A stretch of DNA of 64,000 nucleotides from [Bacillus] selenitireducens MLS10 (GTDB taxonomy: Bacteria; Bacillota; Bacilli; Bacillales; Salisediminibacteriaceae). Shown one piece after another: positions 51,448-60,799 of the stretch. The number at the start of each line of letters is the position of its first letter. The stretch's first letter is position 1. The stretch spans positions 3,278,384 through 3,342,383 of the forward strand of contig NC_014219.1 of NCBI RefSeq assembly GCF_000093085.1, written 5' to 3'. A program made the translations under genes and the position numbers. Under the pieces are notes generated by a model that was not told where the DNA came from, did no database searches, and saw nothing but the letters and a program-made list of their open reading frames with translations.

Positions 51448-53511
51448 TCAGTTAAAATCCCTCGGGACACTGGTCCGCCAGGTTTTGATGAAAATTTCTT
51501 CATCCGATTCATAGGCTGTAATCGTATTTTCCAGATAGAAATCATGCTTGTCAGCGGTCATCGAGCTGTCTGTAACAAGTTTCGTCTGCCAGTCGTCTCT
51601 TCCGATATTCAGCGTCCATTGACACCGGACCTTGGCTGAGAGAGGATCGTCTTCTCTGATCGTGAAGGTATTGCGGTTTTGACTGCCGTACTGAATGCCG
51701 TTTGACGGAAGTCGGCGTTCGCCTTCATCGGAGAAATCATCAAGCTCCCACGTCCTGTCGACGAGCCGGTGAACGACGTTTCTGTAGCGCTCTTCACGAC
51801 GGAGAATCTCCCGACCCATCACTTCGGCAGTCTCCGGCACATCGAACTGCCCCGCGTACTGATCACGTTGCTGTGACTCACGGACGGGCAGGGACAGGTA
51901 CGTCCCATCCCCCGGATGAAGGGTCACGGTCACCGGCTTCGGTGACGGCCAGGCCTGGGGCCAAAAAGCCGGCGACAAGGCCAATTCCAAGACGTAACCT
52001 GCGGGCACTTCCTGCCCCAATGCATCGAGAGGGACGGAGATCTGATACCGCTTGCCCGGTTCGAGCGGCTCGGGCTCTTCATGGGACTTGTGGTGATTCA
52101 GATTGAGCATCCCCCAGCTGATGCGCGTCGATTCCCCGGTTGGTGCTTTGATCGACAACCTCGCACTCAAAAGCGCATTCTCTTCATTAACCGACACCGA
52201 TGCGTGAAGCACCGGGCGACCGAGAAGTTCAAGATCTGACGAGAAGGGTGCTGTTCGCAGCACAACAGCATGAGCATCTTCGAGCCGCTGATCATCCGGC
52301 AGGTCCCCCGACTGACCGAACGGGCACCAGACGCCGGCATGGAGACCGTGCTGCTGGACGGACGGAACATGAACGGATTCATCTTCACTCCCTGTTGCTT
52401 CGTCCTGAAGCGAGAGCCCGTCCCCGTTTATAAAGAGTTTTTCCTCTGACACGGCAGAGGAAGGCCAGGCGTCGTCCGCAACCCATTTCCCCGGCCGCTC
52501 GTCATACGTCACCTGAGGCGGGGCATAGTCCTGGATCCAAGTCGTCAGGGCCGGCTCATCCATGATGCCCGTCTCTTCTTCTTTCAGCCACTGATCCCAC
52601 CAGCGGAGACACTCCTGCAAAAAGCCGATGGCAGGCTCCGGCGTCGCCACTTCAGGATATTCATGGGCCCACGGTCCGATGAGTCCCTTCACTGGACCCG
52701 GCAGGTGTTCGACCATCCTGAATACGGCATTGGTATACCCGTCCTGCCAGCCGCCGACGGCATAGACCGGAATGTTTACTTTGCTGTAATCTTCACAGAC
52801 CGAGCCATGTTTCCAATAGGCATCGCGGCGCTGATGGCGCATCCACTCCTCGACGAACGGCGGCGTCTTGTCAAGGCGCTCGAGCCAGTTGTCCCGCCAC
52901 GAATCGCCCACATTTTGAGGATCCTGCGGCCTTGCGTTATAGGCAAACATCGTCGACGCCCACCAGAGCATGTCGGACGCAAGGATATTGCCACCGCGAT
53001 AATGCACATCATCGGCGTAACGGTCATCCGTTGAGCAAAGGGTGATGACCGCCTTTAATGCCGGGTGCTGCCTCGCAGCAATCTGCAGCCCGTTAAACCC
53101 GCCCCATGACTTGCCGATCATCCCGACACTTCCCGTGCTCCACGGCTGAGCCTGAATCCACTCGAACACCTCAAGGGCATCGTCTTGTTCCTGCTTCGTA
53201 TACTCGTCGGGTAAATACCCGTCAGAATCCCCCGTCCCGCGTATGTCCACGCGGATACTCGCGTAGCCGTGTCCGGCAAAATACGGGTGCCTGATCGAAT
53301 CGCGGATCGCGGTAAAATCATTCTTCCTGTATGGAAGGTACTCCAAGATCGCCGGCACCGGCTGTTTGTCGGCATCCTTCGGGAGCCAGATGGTTGCCGC
53401 GAGGCGTTTGCCGTCCGAGAGGGGGATCCACACATCGTTTCTTTCCTCCACTTCGTGGGGAAAACGGCGAATCGTCCGTCGCCGTTCTGAATCTTTCACG
53501 TTAAATACCAC
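51448..53511 (-). CDS. CocE/NonD family serine hydrolase (peptidase S15-like)
   Basis: The 687-residue protein has an alpha/beta-hydrolase domain with the nucleophile in MIGKSWGGFNGLQ (near residue 134), a GPWAHEYPE His segment (near 272), and a C-terminal jelly-roll domain (about 390-590) typical of X-Pro dipeptidyl peptidases and cocaine esterase-like acyl hydrolases. No signal peptide is seen, so it is cytoplasmic. The substrate is unknown; position behind a BCCT carrier and a TetR regulator suggests an ester or amide of a quaternary amine or an amino acid taken up by that carrier. The start is GTG after AAAGGATG. Confidence 0.88.
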   Translation of the reverse strand: MVFNVKDSERRRTIRRFPHEVEERNDVWIPLSDGKRLAATIWLPKDADKQPVPAILEYLPYRKNDFTAIRDSIRHPYFAGHGYASIRVDIRGTGDSDGYLPDEYTKQEQDDALEVFEWIQAQPWSTGSVGMIGKSWGGFNGLQIAARQHPALKAVITLCSTDDRYADDVHYRGGNILASDMLWWASTMFAYNARPQDPQNVGDSWRDNWLERLDKTPPFVEEWMRHQRRDAYWKHGSVCEDYSKVNIPVYAVGGWQDGYTNAVFRMVEHLPGPVKGLIGPWAHEYPEVATPEPAIGFLQECLRWWDQWLKEEETGIMDEPALTTWIQDYAPPQVTYDERPGKWVADDAWPSSAVSEEKLFINGDGLSLQDEATGSEDESVHVPSVQQHGLHAGVWCPFGQSGDLPDDQRLEDAHAVVLRTAPFSSDLELLGRPVLHASVSVNEENALLSARLSIKAPTGESTRISWGMLNLNHHKSHEEPEPLEPGKRYQISVPLDALGQEVPAGYVLELALSPAFWPQAWPSPKPVTVTLHPGDGTYLSLPVRESQQRDQYAGQFDVPETAEVMGREILRREERYRNVVHRLVDRTWELDDFSDEGERRLPSNGIQYGSQNRNTFTIREDDPLSAKVRCQWTLNIGRDDWQTKLVTDSSMTADKHDFYLENTITAYESDEEIFIKTWRTSVPRDFN

Positions 53512-53559
53512 GTTACGGTCATCCTTTCACATTACGTTTTCGTTTGCCGCTCAGCATGA

Positions 53560-54261
53560 TCAAAGAGAAGAGCGAAACGTGATTTCTGATCTTCGCTCAG
53601 ATGCGACGGTGCGCATGACAGCCTGCTCAATCAGGTACAAGGCCTGCCTCGCCGCCTCCTCCTTTGTCCATGTGCGGCGTTCACTGAGCACCGTGTTCAT
53701 CATGCCCTTCCAGATCATCAGCGTCATCTCGGCAATCAGTTCAATATCAGCCTCCGTCATAAATCCTTCGTCTGCGGCCGCTTGTATATAAAGAGCACTC
53801 CGCTTTGCAAAACTGTGTTCGGTCATGATCGCTTTGACCGGCTCAGGCAGACCCGACAGGTCGTCCTGAAACACCTCGTAATAATCATCGATCAGTACCT
53901 GCGGCATAACGCCGAGATGATCCATAAAGAGCATCGCATAAATCGACGGCTCTTCGAAGCTGTGCTTGCAAAAGCACTCCCAGGCATAGAGCCATTTATC
54001 GATAATATTTGACCCCCGCTCCAAATAAACGGGCAGTTCTTCGGCGTAGCGCTTCGTAAACCGCATCGCCGTGAAAAATTTCAAATGAGAGAGATCCTGA
54101 AAATAATTATAGGCTGTGGAACTGGTAAACCCGGCTTTGGCAGCGATCTTGCGGATCGTCACCTGATCAGGGCCTTCCTCTTCAATGAGCTCTGCCGCAG
54201 CATCAAGAAAATATGTCCACATCCGTTGCCGCTGTATTTCTTTTCGTCCTGGTGGGGTCAT
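53560..54261 (-). CDS. TetR family transcriptional regulator
   Basis: The 233-residue protein has an N-terminal helix-turn-helix (about 25-60: VTIRKIAAKAGFTSSTAYNYFQDLSHLKFF) and a helical ligand domain. It lies between the BCCT carrier and the hydrolase in one operon (spacings 20 and 48 bases). The two ATGAACATG-type palindromes upstream of the carrier gene are its likely operators. The ligand may be the transported compound or its product. GGAAAGGA precedes the ATG. Confidence 0.93.
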   Translation of the reverse strand: MTPPGRKEIQRQRMWTYFLDAAAELIEEEGPDQVTIRKIAAKAGFTSSTAYNYFQDLSHLKFFTAMRFTKRYAEELPVYLERGSNIIDKWLYAWECFCKHSFEEPSIYAMLFMDHLGVMPQVLIDDYYEVFQDDLSGLPEPVKAIMTEHSFAKRSALYIQAAADEGFMTEADIELIAEMTLMIWKGMMNTVLSERRTWTKEEAARQALYLIEQAVMRTVASERRSEITFRSSL

Positions 54262-54281
54262 GGAATCATCGTCCTTTCCGT

Positions 54282-55808
54282 TCAGTCATTGGATACATAG
54301 CTGTGGATCGCTTCGTCCTGCTTCAACCATTTTACCAAAGAGTAGGTCATCAGCGCATACATGATCAGAACGGGAACCGCCACAAGCACCGAGGAGGTCT
54401 GGACGACGTCGAGGCCGCCGGCCAAGGTCAGACTGATGGCCAATGTGGACAGCAGCACGCCCCACATCAACCGGTGCCATCTTGCAGGCTCTCCCTTATC
54501 GGAGAGATTCTTCGTCGCCACACTCGCGATCACGTAGCTTGCCGAGTCGAGAGACGTCGCAAGAAAAATAAATCCGAGAATCAGAAAGAAAATCGATACA
54601 AGCACAGAAAGGGGCAGGGAATTCAGGACAGCCACGATCACGGACGTGTCCCCCGCCTCGGCCTGGATGCCGACGAGATCAACGGCCCCCGTAAGCTGCA
54701 GGTTCATGGCGTACCCGCCAAACACGCCGAAATAGAGCCAGCTACCGACAGACCCCCACAACAGCACGTGAAATACGAGCTCACGGATACTGCGGCCTTT
54801 GGAGATGCGTGCGACAAAAATACCGATGAACGGTGCCGTCGCTGCAAACCACGCCCAGTAAAACACGGTCCACGCCTGCGGAAATCCGCTCTGCCCGATT
54901 GGATCGGTATACAGGCTCATCCGCATAAAGTCATTTAGCATGATGCCAAGACTGTTGGTGAAGTAAGACAGTAAAAAGAGCGTCGGACCTGCCACAATCA
55001 CAAACAGCGCGAGACCGAGTGCCATGTAAACGTTGTAATCACTCAGTTTACGGATGCCTTTGTACAGGCCGAAATAGGCACTGAAGCTGAAGATGAATGT
55101 CCAGAACACAATGATCGCGATGTTTAATCCAAGGGACTGTTCTACGCCGATGAGATCCCCGAGAACCGCCGCCACCATCGGCACCCCTAAACCGAGAGAG
55201 GTCCCAAGGCCGCCGATCATGCTCCAGATGACGAGGATGTCGATGCCTTTGCCGATCCAGCCGTCGGCGTGTTTGCCGAGCGCTCCCTGACAGGCGGCAC
55301 TGATTTTCAAGGAACGGTTTTGTTTCACATAAAAGCTGTATGCCATGACAACCGCCGGCAGTGCATACAGCGCCCAGGCGGAAATCCCCCAGTGAAAAAG
55401 ACCGTAGCTGACCGCGTACTCAGCCGCTCCCGTTGACTCCGCTTCCATGCCGAACGGCGGCCACGTGTAATAGTAGATCGGTTCCACGATCGACCAGAAC
55501 ATGATGCTCGTCCCCATGCTCGCCGTAAACAGCATGCCTCCCCAGCTGAACCGGGAAAACTCCGGCCGGTCTCCTGCCTGACCTAGGCGGACTTTGCCGT
55601 AGCGTCCGGTCATCAGCCAGAGCAAGACGATAAAGAGACCGATCGTCAAGAATTCAAACGCCCAGTCGAGCCTGAACGTGATCCCCGTCATCATGCCTGA
55701 GACGACAGGCCCTGCTGTCTCTCTGAAGGTGACGAGTAACAGTGTGGCAGTCACAATAAGAATTAGAGACGGCCAAAAGATAGATGGTTCCACTTTGGAA
55801 TGATTCAT
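54282..55808 (-). CDS. BCCT family betaine/carnitine/choline transporter
   Basis: The 508-residue protein has twelve membrane helices and the BCCT signature around residues 310-330 (FPQAWTVFYWAWFAATAPFIGIFVARISKGRS...), including the Trp-rich substrate-box segment. Members carry compatible solutes with Na+ or H+. The cytoplasmic C-terminus is short, so it probably lacks the long osmosensing tail of BetP. It heads an operon with TetR and a hydrolase, which is unlike ordinary osmoprotectant loci and suggests catabolic use. AGGAGG precedes the ATG. Confidence 0.93.
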   Translation of the reverse strand: MNHSKVEPSIFWPSLILIVTATLLLVTFRETAGPVVSGMMTGITFRLDWAFEFLTIGLFIVLLWLMTGRYGKVRLGQAGDRPEFSRFSWGGMLFTASMGTSIMFWSIVEPIYYYTWPPFGMEAESTGAAEYAVSYGLFHWGISAWALYALPAVVMAYSFYVKQNRSLKISAACQGALGKHADGWIGKGIDILVIWSMIGGLGTSLGLGVPMVAAVLGDLIGVEQSLGLNIAIIVFWTFIFSFSAYFGLYKGIRKLSDYNVYMALGLALFVIVAGPTLFLLSYFTNSLGIMLNDFMRMSLYTDPIGQSGFPQAWTVFYWAWFAATAPFIGIFVARISKGRSIRELVFHVLLWGSVGSWLYFGVFGGYAMNLQLTGAVDLVGIQAEAGDTSVIVAVLNSLPLSVLVSIFFLILGFIFLATSLDSASYVIASVATKNLSDKGEPARWHRLMWGVLLSTLAISLTLAGGLDVVQTSSVLVAVPVLIMYALMTYSLVKWLKQDEAIHSYVSND

Positions 55809-55862
55809 AATCGGTTACATACCTCCTGTAAATTGGCGGCTTTGCGCGCAATCTTAATTTTT

Positions 55863-55893
55863 ATGAACATGTTTTCTTTATGAACATGTTCAT
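55863..55893. promoter_or_regulatory. Tandem palindromic operators upstream of the BCCT gene
   Basis: ATGAACATGTTCAT (55880-55893) is a perfect 14-base palindrome. A second copy (ATGAACATGTTTTC, 55863-55876) matches it at 12 of 14 bases, 17 bases away. They lie 54-85 bases before the transporter start, in the promoter region, and are the likely sites of the TetR protein encoded in the operon. Confidence 0.7.
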
Positions 55894-56045
55894 ATTATCA
55901 TCCTTAAGACTCATTCACGAACGTGATTATTCGTGTTCATCCGTGATGAAAAGGCTTCAGAGTGATGAGGAAGCGATGACCTCACTCATCCCTTTTTATC
56001 ATCGCTGATACGGTGGATAACAGCGGTTTTCTGCATGAAGGCATA

Positions 56046-56090
56046 CAAAAAGCCGCCTCCAGGTTCCCAAAAAGGAGCTCGGAGGCAGCT
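56046..56090 (-). terminator. Intrinsic terminator after the MHYT-GGDEF-EAL gene
   Basis: GCCGCCTCC (56052-56060) pairs with GGAGGCAGC (56081-56089) with one mismatch; the minus strand continues TTTTTGT. The loop is 20 bases. Confidence 0.75.
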
Positions 56091-56190
56091 GTGAATACGT
56101 GGTTCGAAACGGTTTTGTGCCGGGAAGGGACAAGTTTGGTCCTCCATCCATTCCGGATGGCTATTTGACGTACACATCCCGGATCCCCTG

Positions 56191-58185
56191 TCACCTCGCC
56201 GCTTTTCTTTTCAACAGCTCCGTCAGCTCTTCCGCGGCTACCGGTTTACTGTAATAATAGCCCTGCATCAGATGACCGCCAAGCTTCTGAATGATCCGCT
56301 CATCGTCCCTGGTCTCGACTCCTTCTGTGATGACGGCGAGATCGAGCTTCGACGCGATCATGAAGATGCCTTCGATAATCGCCTGCTTCTTTCCGTCATG
56401 AATGTCCTTTATAAAGGATTTATCGAGCTTGAGTGTATCAAACGGCAGTTTGTTCAGGACGGAAATCGAGGAATACCCGGTGCCGAAATCGTCCATCGAG
56501 ACACTCACCCCGAGCTCGCGGATCTGCTTGATCTGTTCAAGGATCTGATCCTGTTCGCTGTGGATGACGGATTCGGTCACTTCCATCTCGATCAGTGCCG
56601 GATTCAGTTTGTGTACGCGGATCGCCCGTTCGATCATCTCTTTCACGTTCGTGAGTTCAATCGCTTTGACCGACACATTGACGGCCACAGGAAGCGTGAG
56701 CCCCTGGATGGACCAGGCCGCCGTTTGCCTGCAGGCTGCCTGGATCGACCAGTCCGTGAAGGCGATGATGACATCACTCTCCTCGGCAATCGGGATGAAT
56801 TCGTCCGGTGGGATAAACCCGAGCTCCGGGTGATACCATCGCGTCAGGGCTTCTGCGCCGATGATGATCTGCTTCAAGCTGTCGAACTTCGGCTGATACA
56901 CCATATACAGCCGCTCTTCCTTTACGGCCTTTGTCAGATCTTTCTCGAGGGTCATCCGGCGCATGCGTGCTTCGCCCATTTCCTTCGTGTAGACCTTGAC
57001 GGTGTTCTTGCCGGATTCCTTCGCCCGGTACATGGCGATATCCGCCTCCCGAAGCTTCTCAAGTCCCCCTGACGCCCCTTCTCCCGAAAGGCTCACACCG
57101 ATGCTTGCCGTCACGTAGATCTCACGCTGATCAATCAGATACGGGTGACCGAGCTTAAAGAGAAGTTTGTCGGCAAGTTCAAGGGTCTCTCCTCTGGAAC
57201 GGTTTTTGATGGTAAAGAGGAATTCATCACCGCCGATGCGAAAGACCCTGATATCCGCATCCGTAAAGGGACGGAGGATCCGGCCAACGTGATGCAACAG
57301 CCGGTCACCTTGATGATGCCCGAGGGTGTCGTTGACGGTTTTGAAAGCATCGAGATCGAAAAAGAGCACACTCAGGTTTTCCTGACCGTCCGTGTTCATG
57401 TAGCGGTTCATGGCATTCCGGTTCGGCAGGCCGGTGACCCCGTCATAGTAAGCCATCCGGCTTAATACCTTCCGGTCGAAGATCATCGTGCCCCAAGAGA
57501 CAATGAAAATCAGGACGATCATCGCCGTCACACCAAAGAGGAGAAACGGATTCATCGTAAAGGCCTCCGGGTTATGGAGATGCCCCGAACCCATATCAAG
57601 CTCCATTGCGGCCATGCCCGTATAGTGCATGCCGGATATGGCAATCCCCATGACGACAGCGGAGATCCACTTATAGAGATGGGCTCTTTTTCTGTCCCGA
57701 AACCGGATAAACAGAATGAGCGCAGCAACACTCGCCCCGTAGGCGATGATGACCGAGATCATTACCAGGGTATTGTCGTAGCTCATCGAGGCGTTCAGGT
57801 TCATCGCCGCCATGCCCGTGTAGTGCATGGCGATGATCCCGGTGCCCATGATAAAGCCGCCGACGGCTACGCGACTCGGGCTGATGTTCAACGGCATGGT
57901 GACGAGAAAGGCGATCAAGGACGCAAAGAGGCTCGCCACAAAGGAAACCAGGGTAATCGTCACGTCATACGTAACCGGAAGCGGTGTCTGCATCGCGATC
58001 ATGCCGATAAAGTGCATCGACCAGACCCCGGCCCCCATGACAAAAGAGCCGGACAGGAGCCAGTAGGCCTTCGCTTTCCCCTCTGCCTGCGAGATCTTCC
58101 CGGCGAAGACGAGGGCGATATACGAAGCAAGGATGGCAATGATGACCGACAGGATGACGACGAACGGGTTGTAGGAAATACTCAA
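56191..58185 (-). CDS. MHYT-GGDEF-EAL membrane protein, cyclic-di-GMP turnover
   Basis: The 664-residue protein has an N-terminal MHYT sensor with about seven membrane helices (residues about 5-245; MHFIGM, MHYTGM, MHYTGM motifs), a GGDEF domain (about 255-410, FRIGGDEFLFT intact) and an EAL domain (about 420-660, IIGAEALTRW and DDFGTGYSS intact). Both catalytic signatures are complete, so it could make or break cyclic-di-GMP, with MHYT proposed to sense O2, CO or NO. No riboswitch for this dinucleotide was found nearby. The start is TTG after AAGGAGCG. Confidence 0.94.
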   Translation of the reverse strand: MSISYNPFVVILSVIIAILASYIALVFAGKISQAEGKAKAYWLLSGSFVMGAGVWSMHFIGMIAMQTPLPVTYDVTITLVSFVASLFASLIAFLVTMPLNISPSRVAVGGFIMGTGIIAMHYTGMAAMNLNASMSYDNTLVMISVIIAYGASVAALILFIRFRDRKRAHLYKWISAVVMGIAISGMHYTGMAAMELDMGSGHLHNPEAFTMNPFLLFGVTAMIVLIFIVSWGTMIFDRKVLSRMAYYDGVTGLPNRNAMNRYMNTDGQENLSVLFFDLDAFKTVNDTLGHHQGDRLLHHVGRILRPFTDADIRVFRIGGDEFLFTIKNRSRGETLELADKLLFKLGHPYLIDQREIYVTASIGVSLSGEGASGGLEKLREADIAMYRAKESGKNTVKVYTKEMGEARMRRMTLEKDLTKAVKEERLYMVYQPKFDSLKQIIIGAEALTRWYHPELGFIPPDEFIPIAEESDVIIAFTDWSIQAACRQTAAWSIQGLTLPVAVNVSVKAIELTNVKEMIERAIRVHKLNPALIEMEVTESVIHSEQDQILEQIKQIRELGVSVSMDDFGTGYSSISVLNKLPFDTLKLDKSFIKDIHDGKKQAIIEGIFMIASKLDLAVITEGVETRDDERIIQKLGGHLMQGYYYSKPVAAEELTELLKRKAAR

Positions 58186-58293
58186 AGGGGTTCGCTCCTT
58201 ACGCGCGGCGGGTTTTCCGGCTTCACACAGTGTTCACGCCGGTTTAGTTCTGTCATCATACCATACACCTATACCATTCGTCTCGGTCGGCGG

Positions 58294-60408
58294 TTATTCG
58301 ATGGTGAAGGCCTGAATCACGTCCTGCAGGTCTTCTGCCATTTTGGAAAGGGCTTCTGCGGCAGATGAAATCTCTTCGGTTGAGGCGAGCTGTTCCTGAC
58401 TCGCCGCAGAGCTGTCCTGGCTCGCGTTGGCACTCGATTCCGCTGTGGCCTGCACCTCATTCATGTCCCTTCCGATCTCTCGGCTCTGAGAGGCGATCTG
58501 TTCGATGGCTCCGGCGACGGTGTGGACCATGCCGGTCACGTTCTGCATATGGCCGTTAATACCGTGGAAGACCCGGTTTACGTCGTCCGCCCGCTCAAGG
58601 CCGACCTTCACCCGCTCCGAGCCTGTCGACATCGACGTCGCCGCTTCCGCCGTTTCCGTCTGAATCGTCCCGATCAGATCCCGGATTTTCACGGCAGACT
58701 GATTCGATTCATCGGCAAGCTTTCGGACCTCATCGGCAACGACGGCGAATCCTCTGCCGTGTTCCCCGGCCCGTGCCGCTTCAATCGCCGCGTTCAGGGC
58801 AAGGAGATTGGTCTGTTCGGAGATGTCCGTAATGAGTCCGACGATGTCCCCGATCTCTCTCGCACTGCCCTCAAGCTGTTTCATCTTCCCGGCACTCTGT
58901 TCGACGGCGTCATCGATCTGATTCATGCTTGAGAGAACGTCACGGACGTGCTTGACGCCGTCGTCCGTCGACGTTGCCGTCTCTTCGATCATCATGAGCA
59001 TCCGTTCGCTGTTTTGCGTCACGTCACTGAGGTGACCGGACATGCCGTTCACCGCATGCGACGTTCTCTTGACGGTGGTCATCTGCTTGTCGGCCCCTTC
59101 CGCGACGGTCTGGGTCGCGTCGGCGATGAGCTCCGAGGCCCTGGCGGATTCATGGGCGCTTGCCGAGAGTTCCTCCGCCGATGCACTCAGCTCATCGGCG
59201 AGTTGCCGGTTCTTCTGGATGAGCGACTGAATGGCGTCAACCATGCCGTTGATGGCGATTTCGATGTCTTTTGTCTCGTCCTTTGTGACAAGGGTAATCC
59301 GCTCTGTCAGATCCCCTTTGGCAATCCGCCCCGTCGCCGCCTGAATCCGGCCGATGTTGTCCTTGACGGAGCGGTAAAAACCGGCGAAAATCAAAACGGC
59401 AAGCACCATCGCCGCGACGTTCACCCCGATGATGAGATTCCGTTCAACCGTCAGACGCCCGCTGTAGGCCAAGAGCTCGTCACGGAGAAGATCCGCGTTT
59501 GCGTCAATGAGTGTGAAGACCGTGTCGATCGCCGTTGTCGCTTCGTCAAAATAGCTGTCCGCATCATATGTGTACGTCCCGGCGTTCAGGATCTCGGTGT
59601 CAATGAGCGTCCGAAAGCCGGACGAGGCCCCGTGAGCATCTTCATACAGTCCGGATATGGCGGCCTCGGCGTCCGGGTTCTCCTCAAAGACGACCTCCAT
59701 GCTGTAGGCGGCCTGTGAGAGACGCTCATTCATCACTTCCGTCAGGTAGATCAGATCCATTTGCTGATCCGTCGAAAGGGTGCCGGAGGCGAGGACGTTT
59801 GAGCCGATGGCTCTCGACTGCCCCATGTATTCCGTCACATAGATCAGATCATCGGTAATCAGACTCGCGAGATGCGAGCGGACAACATTCGAATCCAGTG
59901 ACAGATGCGTCGTGTCCGCCATGCGGTTTGAAAGCGTCAGAAGATCGGCGATGAGCGCTGTATGCACCGCAAAGGATGACGGCGCGTCCATGCCGGTGAC
60001 GTCACCCTTCAGGGCCTCATAGGTATCAGTCAGTCCCTGCCATTCGGCCTGATGCCCTTCAAGGATCCGGTTCTCCTCCATCACTTCATTGACGTCGGCG
60101 ATCCTGCCGGCGATTTCGTCCTGCTTGTCCGTCATGGCCGTCAGTGCCCCTTCGTTTCCTCCGAGGTAGTTCGCAGACAGCCCGCGGTGCTGCTGGACAT
60201 TCTGAATGAGCGCCTGGATCTTCACCGTGCTCTCAAGCCCCGTCAGCTCATGGTTCACGGTATCGATCTCCGACTGGGTGCTGTACAGAATGAACCCCAT
60301 CGATCCGATAATCGGGACAAAAAATAACAGAAAAATCAGGACAAATTTCTCCGGGTAGGTGAGCCTGTTCATCAGGCCTTCCACCGGTTTCAATAATACG
60401 CTCATCAT
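58294..60408 (-). CDS. Methyl-accepting chemotaxis protein with NIT-type sensor
   Basis: The 704-residue receptor has a membrane helix (about 23-45), a helical nitrate/nitrite-sensing-like (NIT) domain (about 55-310, with [11 protein letters not shown]), a second membrane helix (about 330-350), HAMP, and a signalling domain with [39 protein letters not shown] domain is predicted to bind nitrate or nitrite. It lies 108 bases upstream of the MHYT-GGDEF-EAL gene in the same direction and may be co-transcribed, pairing chemotaxis with cyclic-di-GMP control. AAGGGG precedes ATGATG. Confidence 0.92.
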   Translation of the reverse strand: MMSVLLKPVEGLMNRLTYPEKFVLIFLLFFVPIIGSMGFILYSTQSEIDTVNHELTGLESTVKIQALIQNVQQHRGLSANYLGGNEGALTAMTDKQDEIAGRIADVNEVMEENRILEGHQAEWQGLTDTYEALKGDVTGMDAPSSFAVHTALIADLLTLSNRMADTTHLSLDSNVVRSHLASLITDDLIYVTEYMGQSRAIGSNVLASGTLSTDQQMDLIYLTEVMNERLSQAAYSMEVVFEENPDAEAAISGLYEDAHGASSGFRTLIDTEILNAGTYTYDADSYFDEATTAIDTVFTLIDANADLLRDELLAYSGRLTVERNLIIGVNVAAMVLAVLIFAGFYRSVKDNIGRIQAATGRIAKGDLTERITLVTKDETKDIEIAINGMVDAIQSLIQKNRQLADELSASAEELSASAHESARASELIADATQTVAEGADKQMTTVKRTSHAVNGMSGHLSDVTQNSERMLMMIEETATSTDDGVKHVRDVLSSMNQIDDAVEQSAGKMKQLEGSAREIGDIVGLITDISEQTNLLALNAAIEAARAGEHGRGFAVVADEVRKLADESNQSAVKIRDLIGTIQTETAEAATSMSTGSERVKVGLERADDVNRVFHGINGHMQNVTGMVHTVAGAIEQIASQSREIGRDMNEVQATAESSANASQDSSAASQEQLASTEEISSAAEALSKMAEDLQDVIQAFTIE

Positions 60409-60799
60409 GCATTCCCCTTAATGCACGCGAAAAAGGCCCCGGAAAACAAAGCGTCCAAAGGACTGCCTGCCGGTTCCCTGTTCCGTATGCCTGTAGTCAT
60501 GGACCCAGTATAGGACGTTTGCATCCGGAGAAAATAGGATCTGCGTCACAAAAATCGTGACGAATTCATGAACGATCGTGAGGTGGGGAGATGCCGATTA
60601 ACCGGACAGGTGACAGGAAAAAGTCCGATCATGCCGATCGTCCGCTTTGCACAGACCCGATTATGCACTTTACAGCCTGCACGTAACCATACATGCAGGC
60701 CGCAAGGTGCACGTCATTATCGTTTGCATCAATCTCCCAACCAAAAAAAATAGCTGAACACCTTGGATCCGGTGCTCAGCCTTGTTTTTACTGTCTGTC
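60409..60799. other. Gap upstream of the NIT chemoreceptor gene
   Basis: The 391 bases contain a small inverted repeat (GCGTCAC/GTGACGA, 60543-60561), TATACT as a possible -10 on the minus strand near 60511-60516 and the terminator of the monooxygenase gene (60743-60780). The expected SigD motif (TAAA-N15-GCCGATAT) was not found. No gene was recognised. Confidence 0.4.
60743..60780 (-). terminator. Intrinsic terminator after the monooxygenase gene
   Basis: GCTGAGCACC and GGTGTTCAGC pair with one mismatch (60753-60780), followed on the minus strand by TATTTTTTTT. Confidence 0.88.

Larger units (their letters stand above)
55809..56190. other. Gap with operators of the BCCT operon and a terminator
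   Basis: The 382 bases contain the tandem palindromic operators at 55863-55893 and the terminator of the MHYT-GGDEF-EAL gene at 56046-56090. No gene was found; ORF fragments near 55980-56190 lack ribosome sites. Confidence 0.45.

Noticed and set aside
60420-60620. SigD-type promoter for the NIT chemoreceptor gene
   Set aside because: No TAAA-N15-GCCGATAT match on the minus strand.
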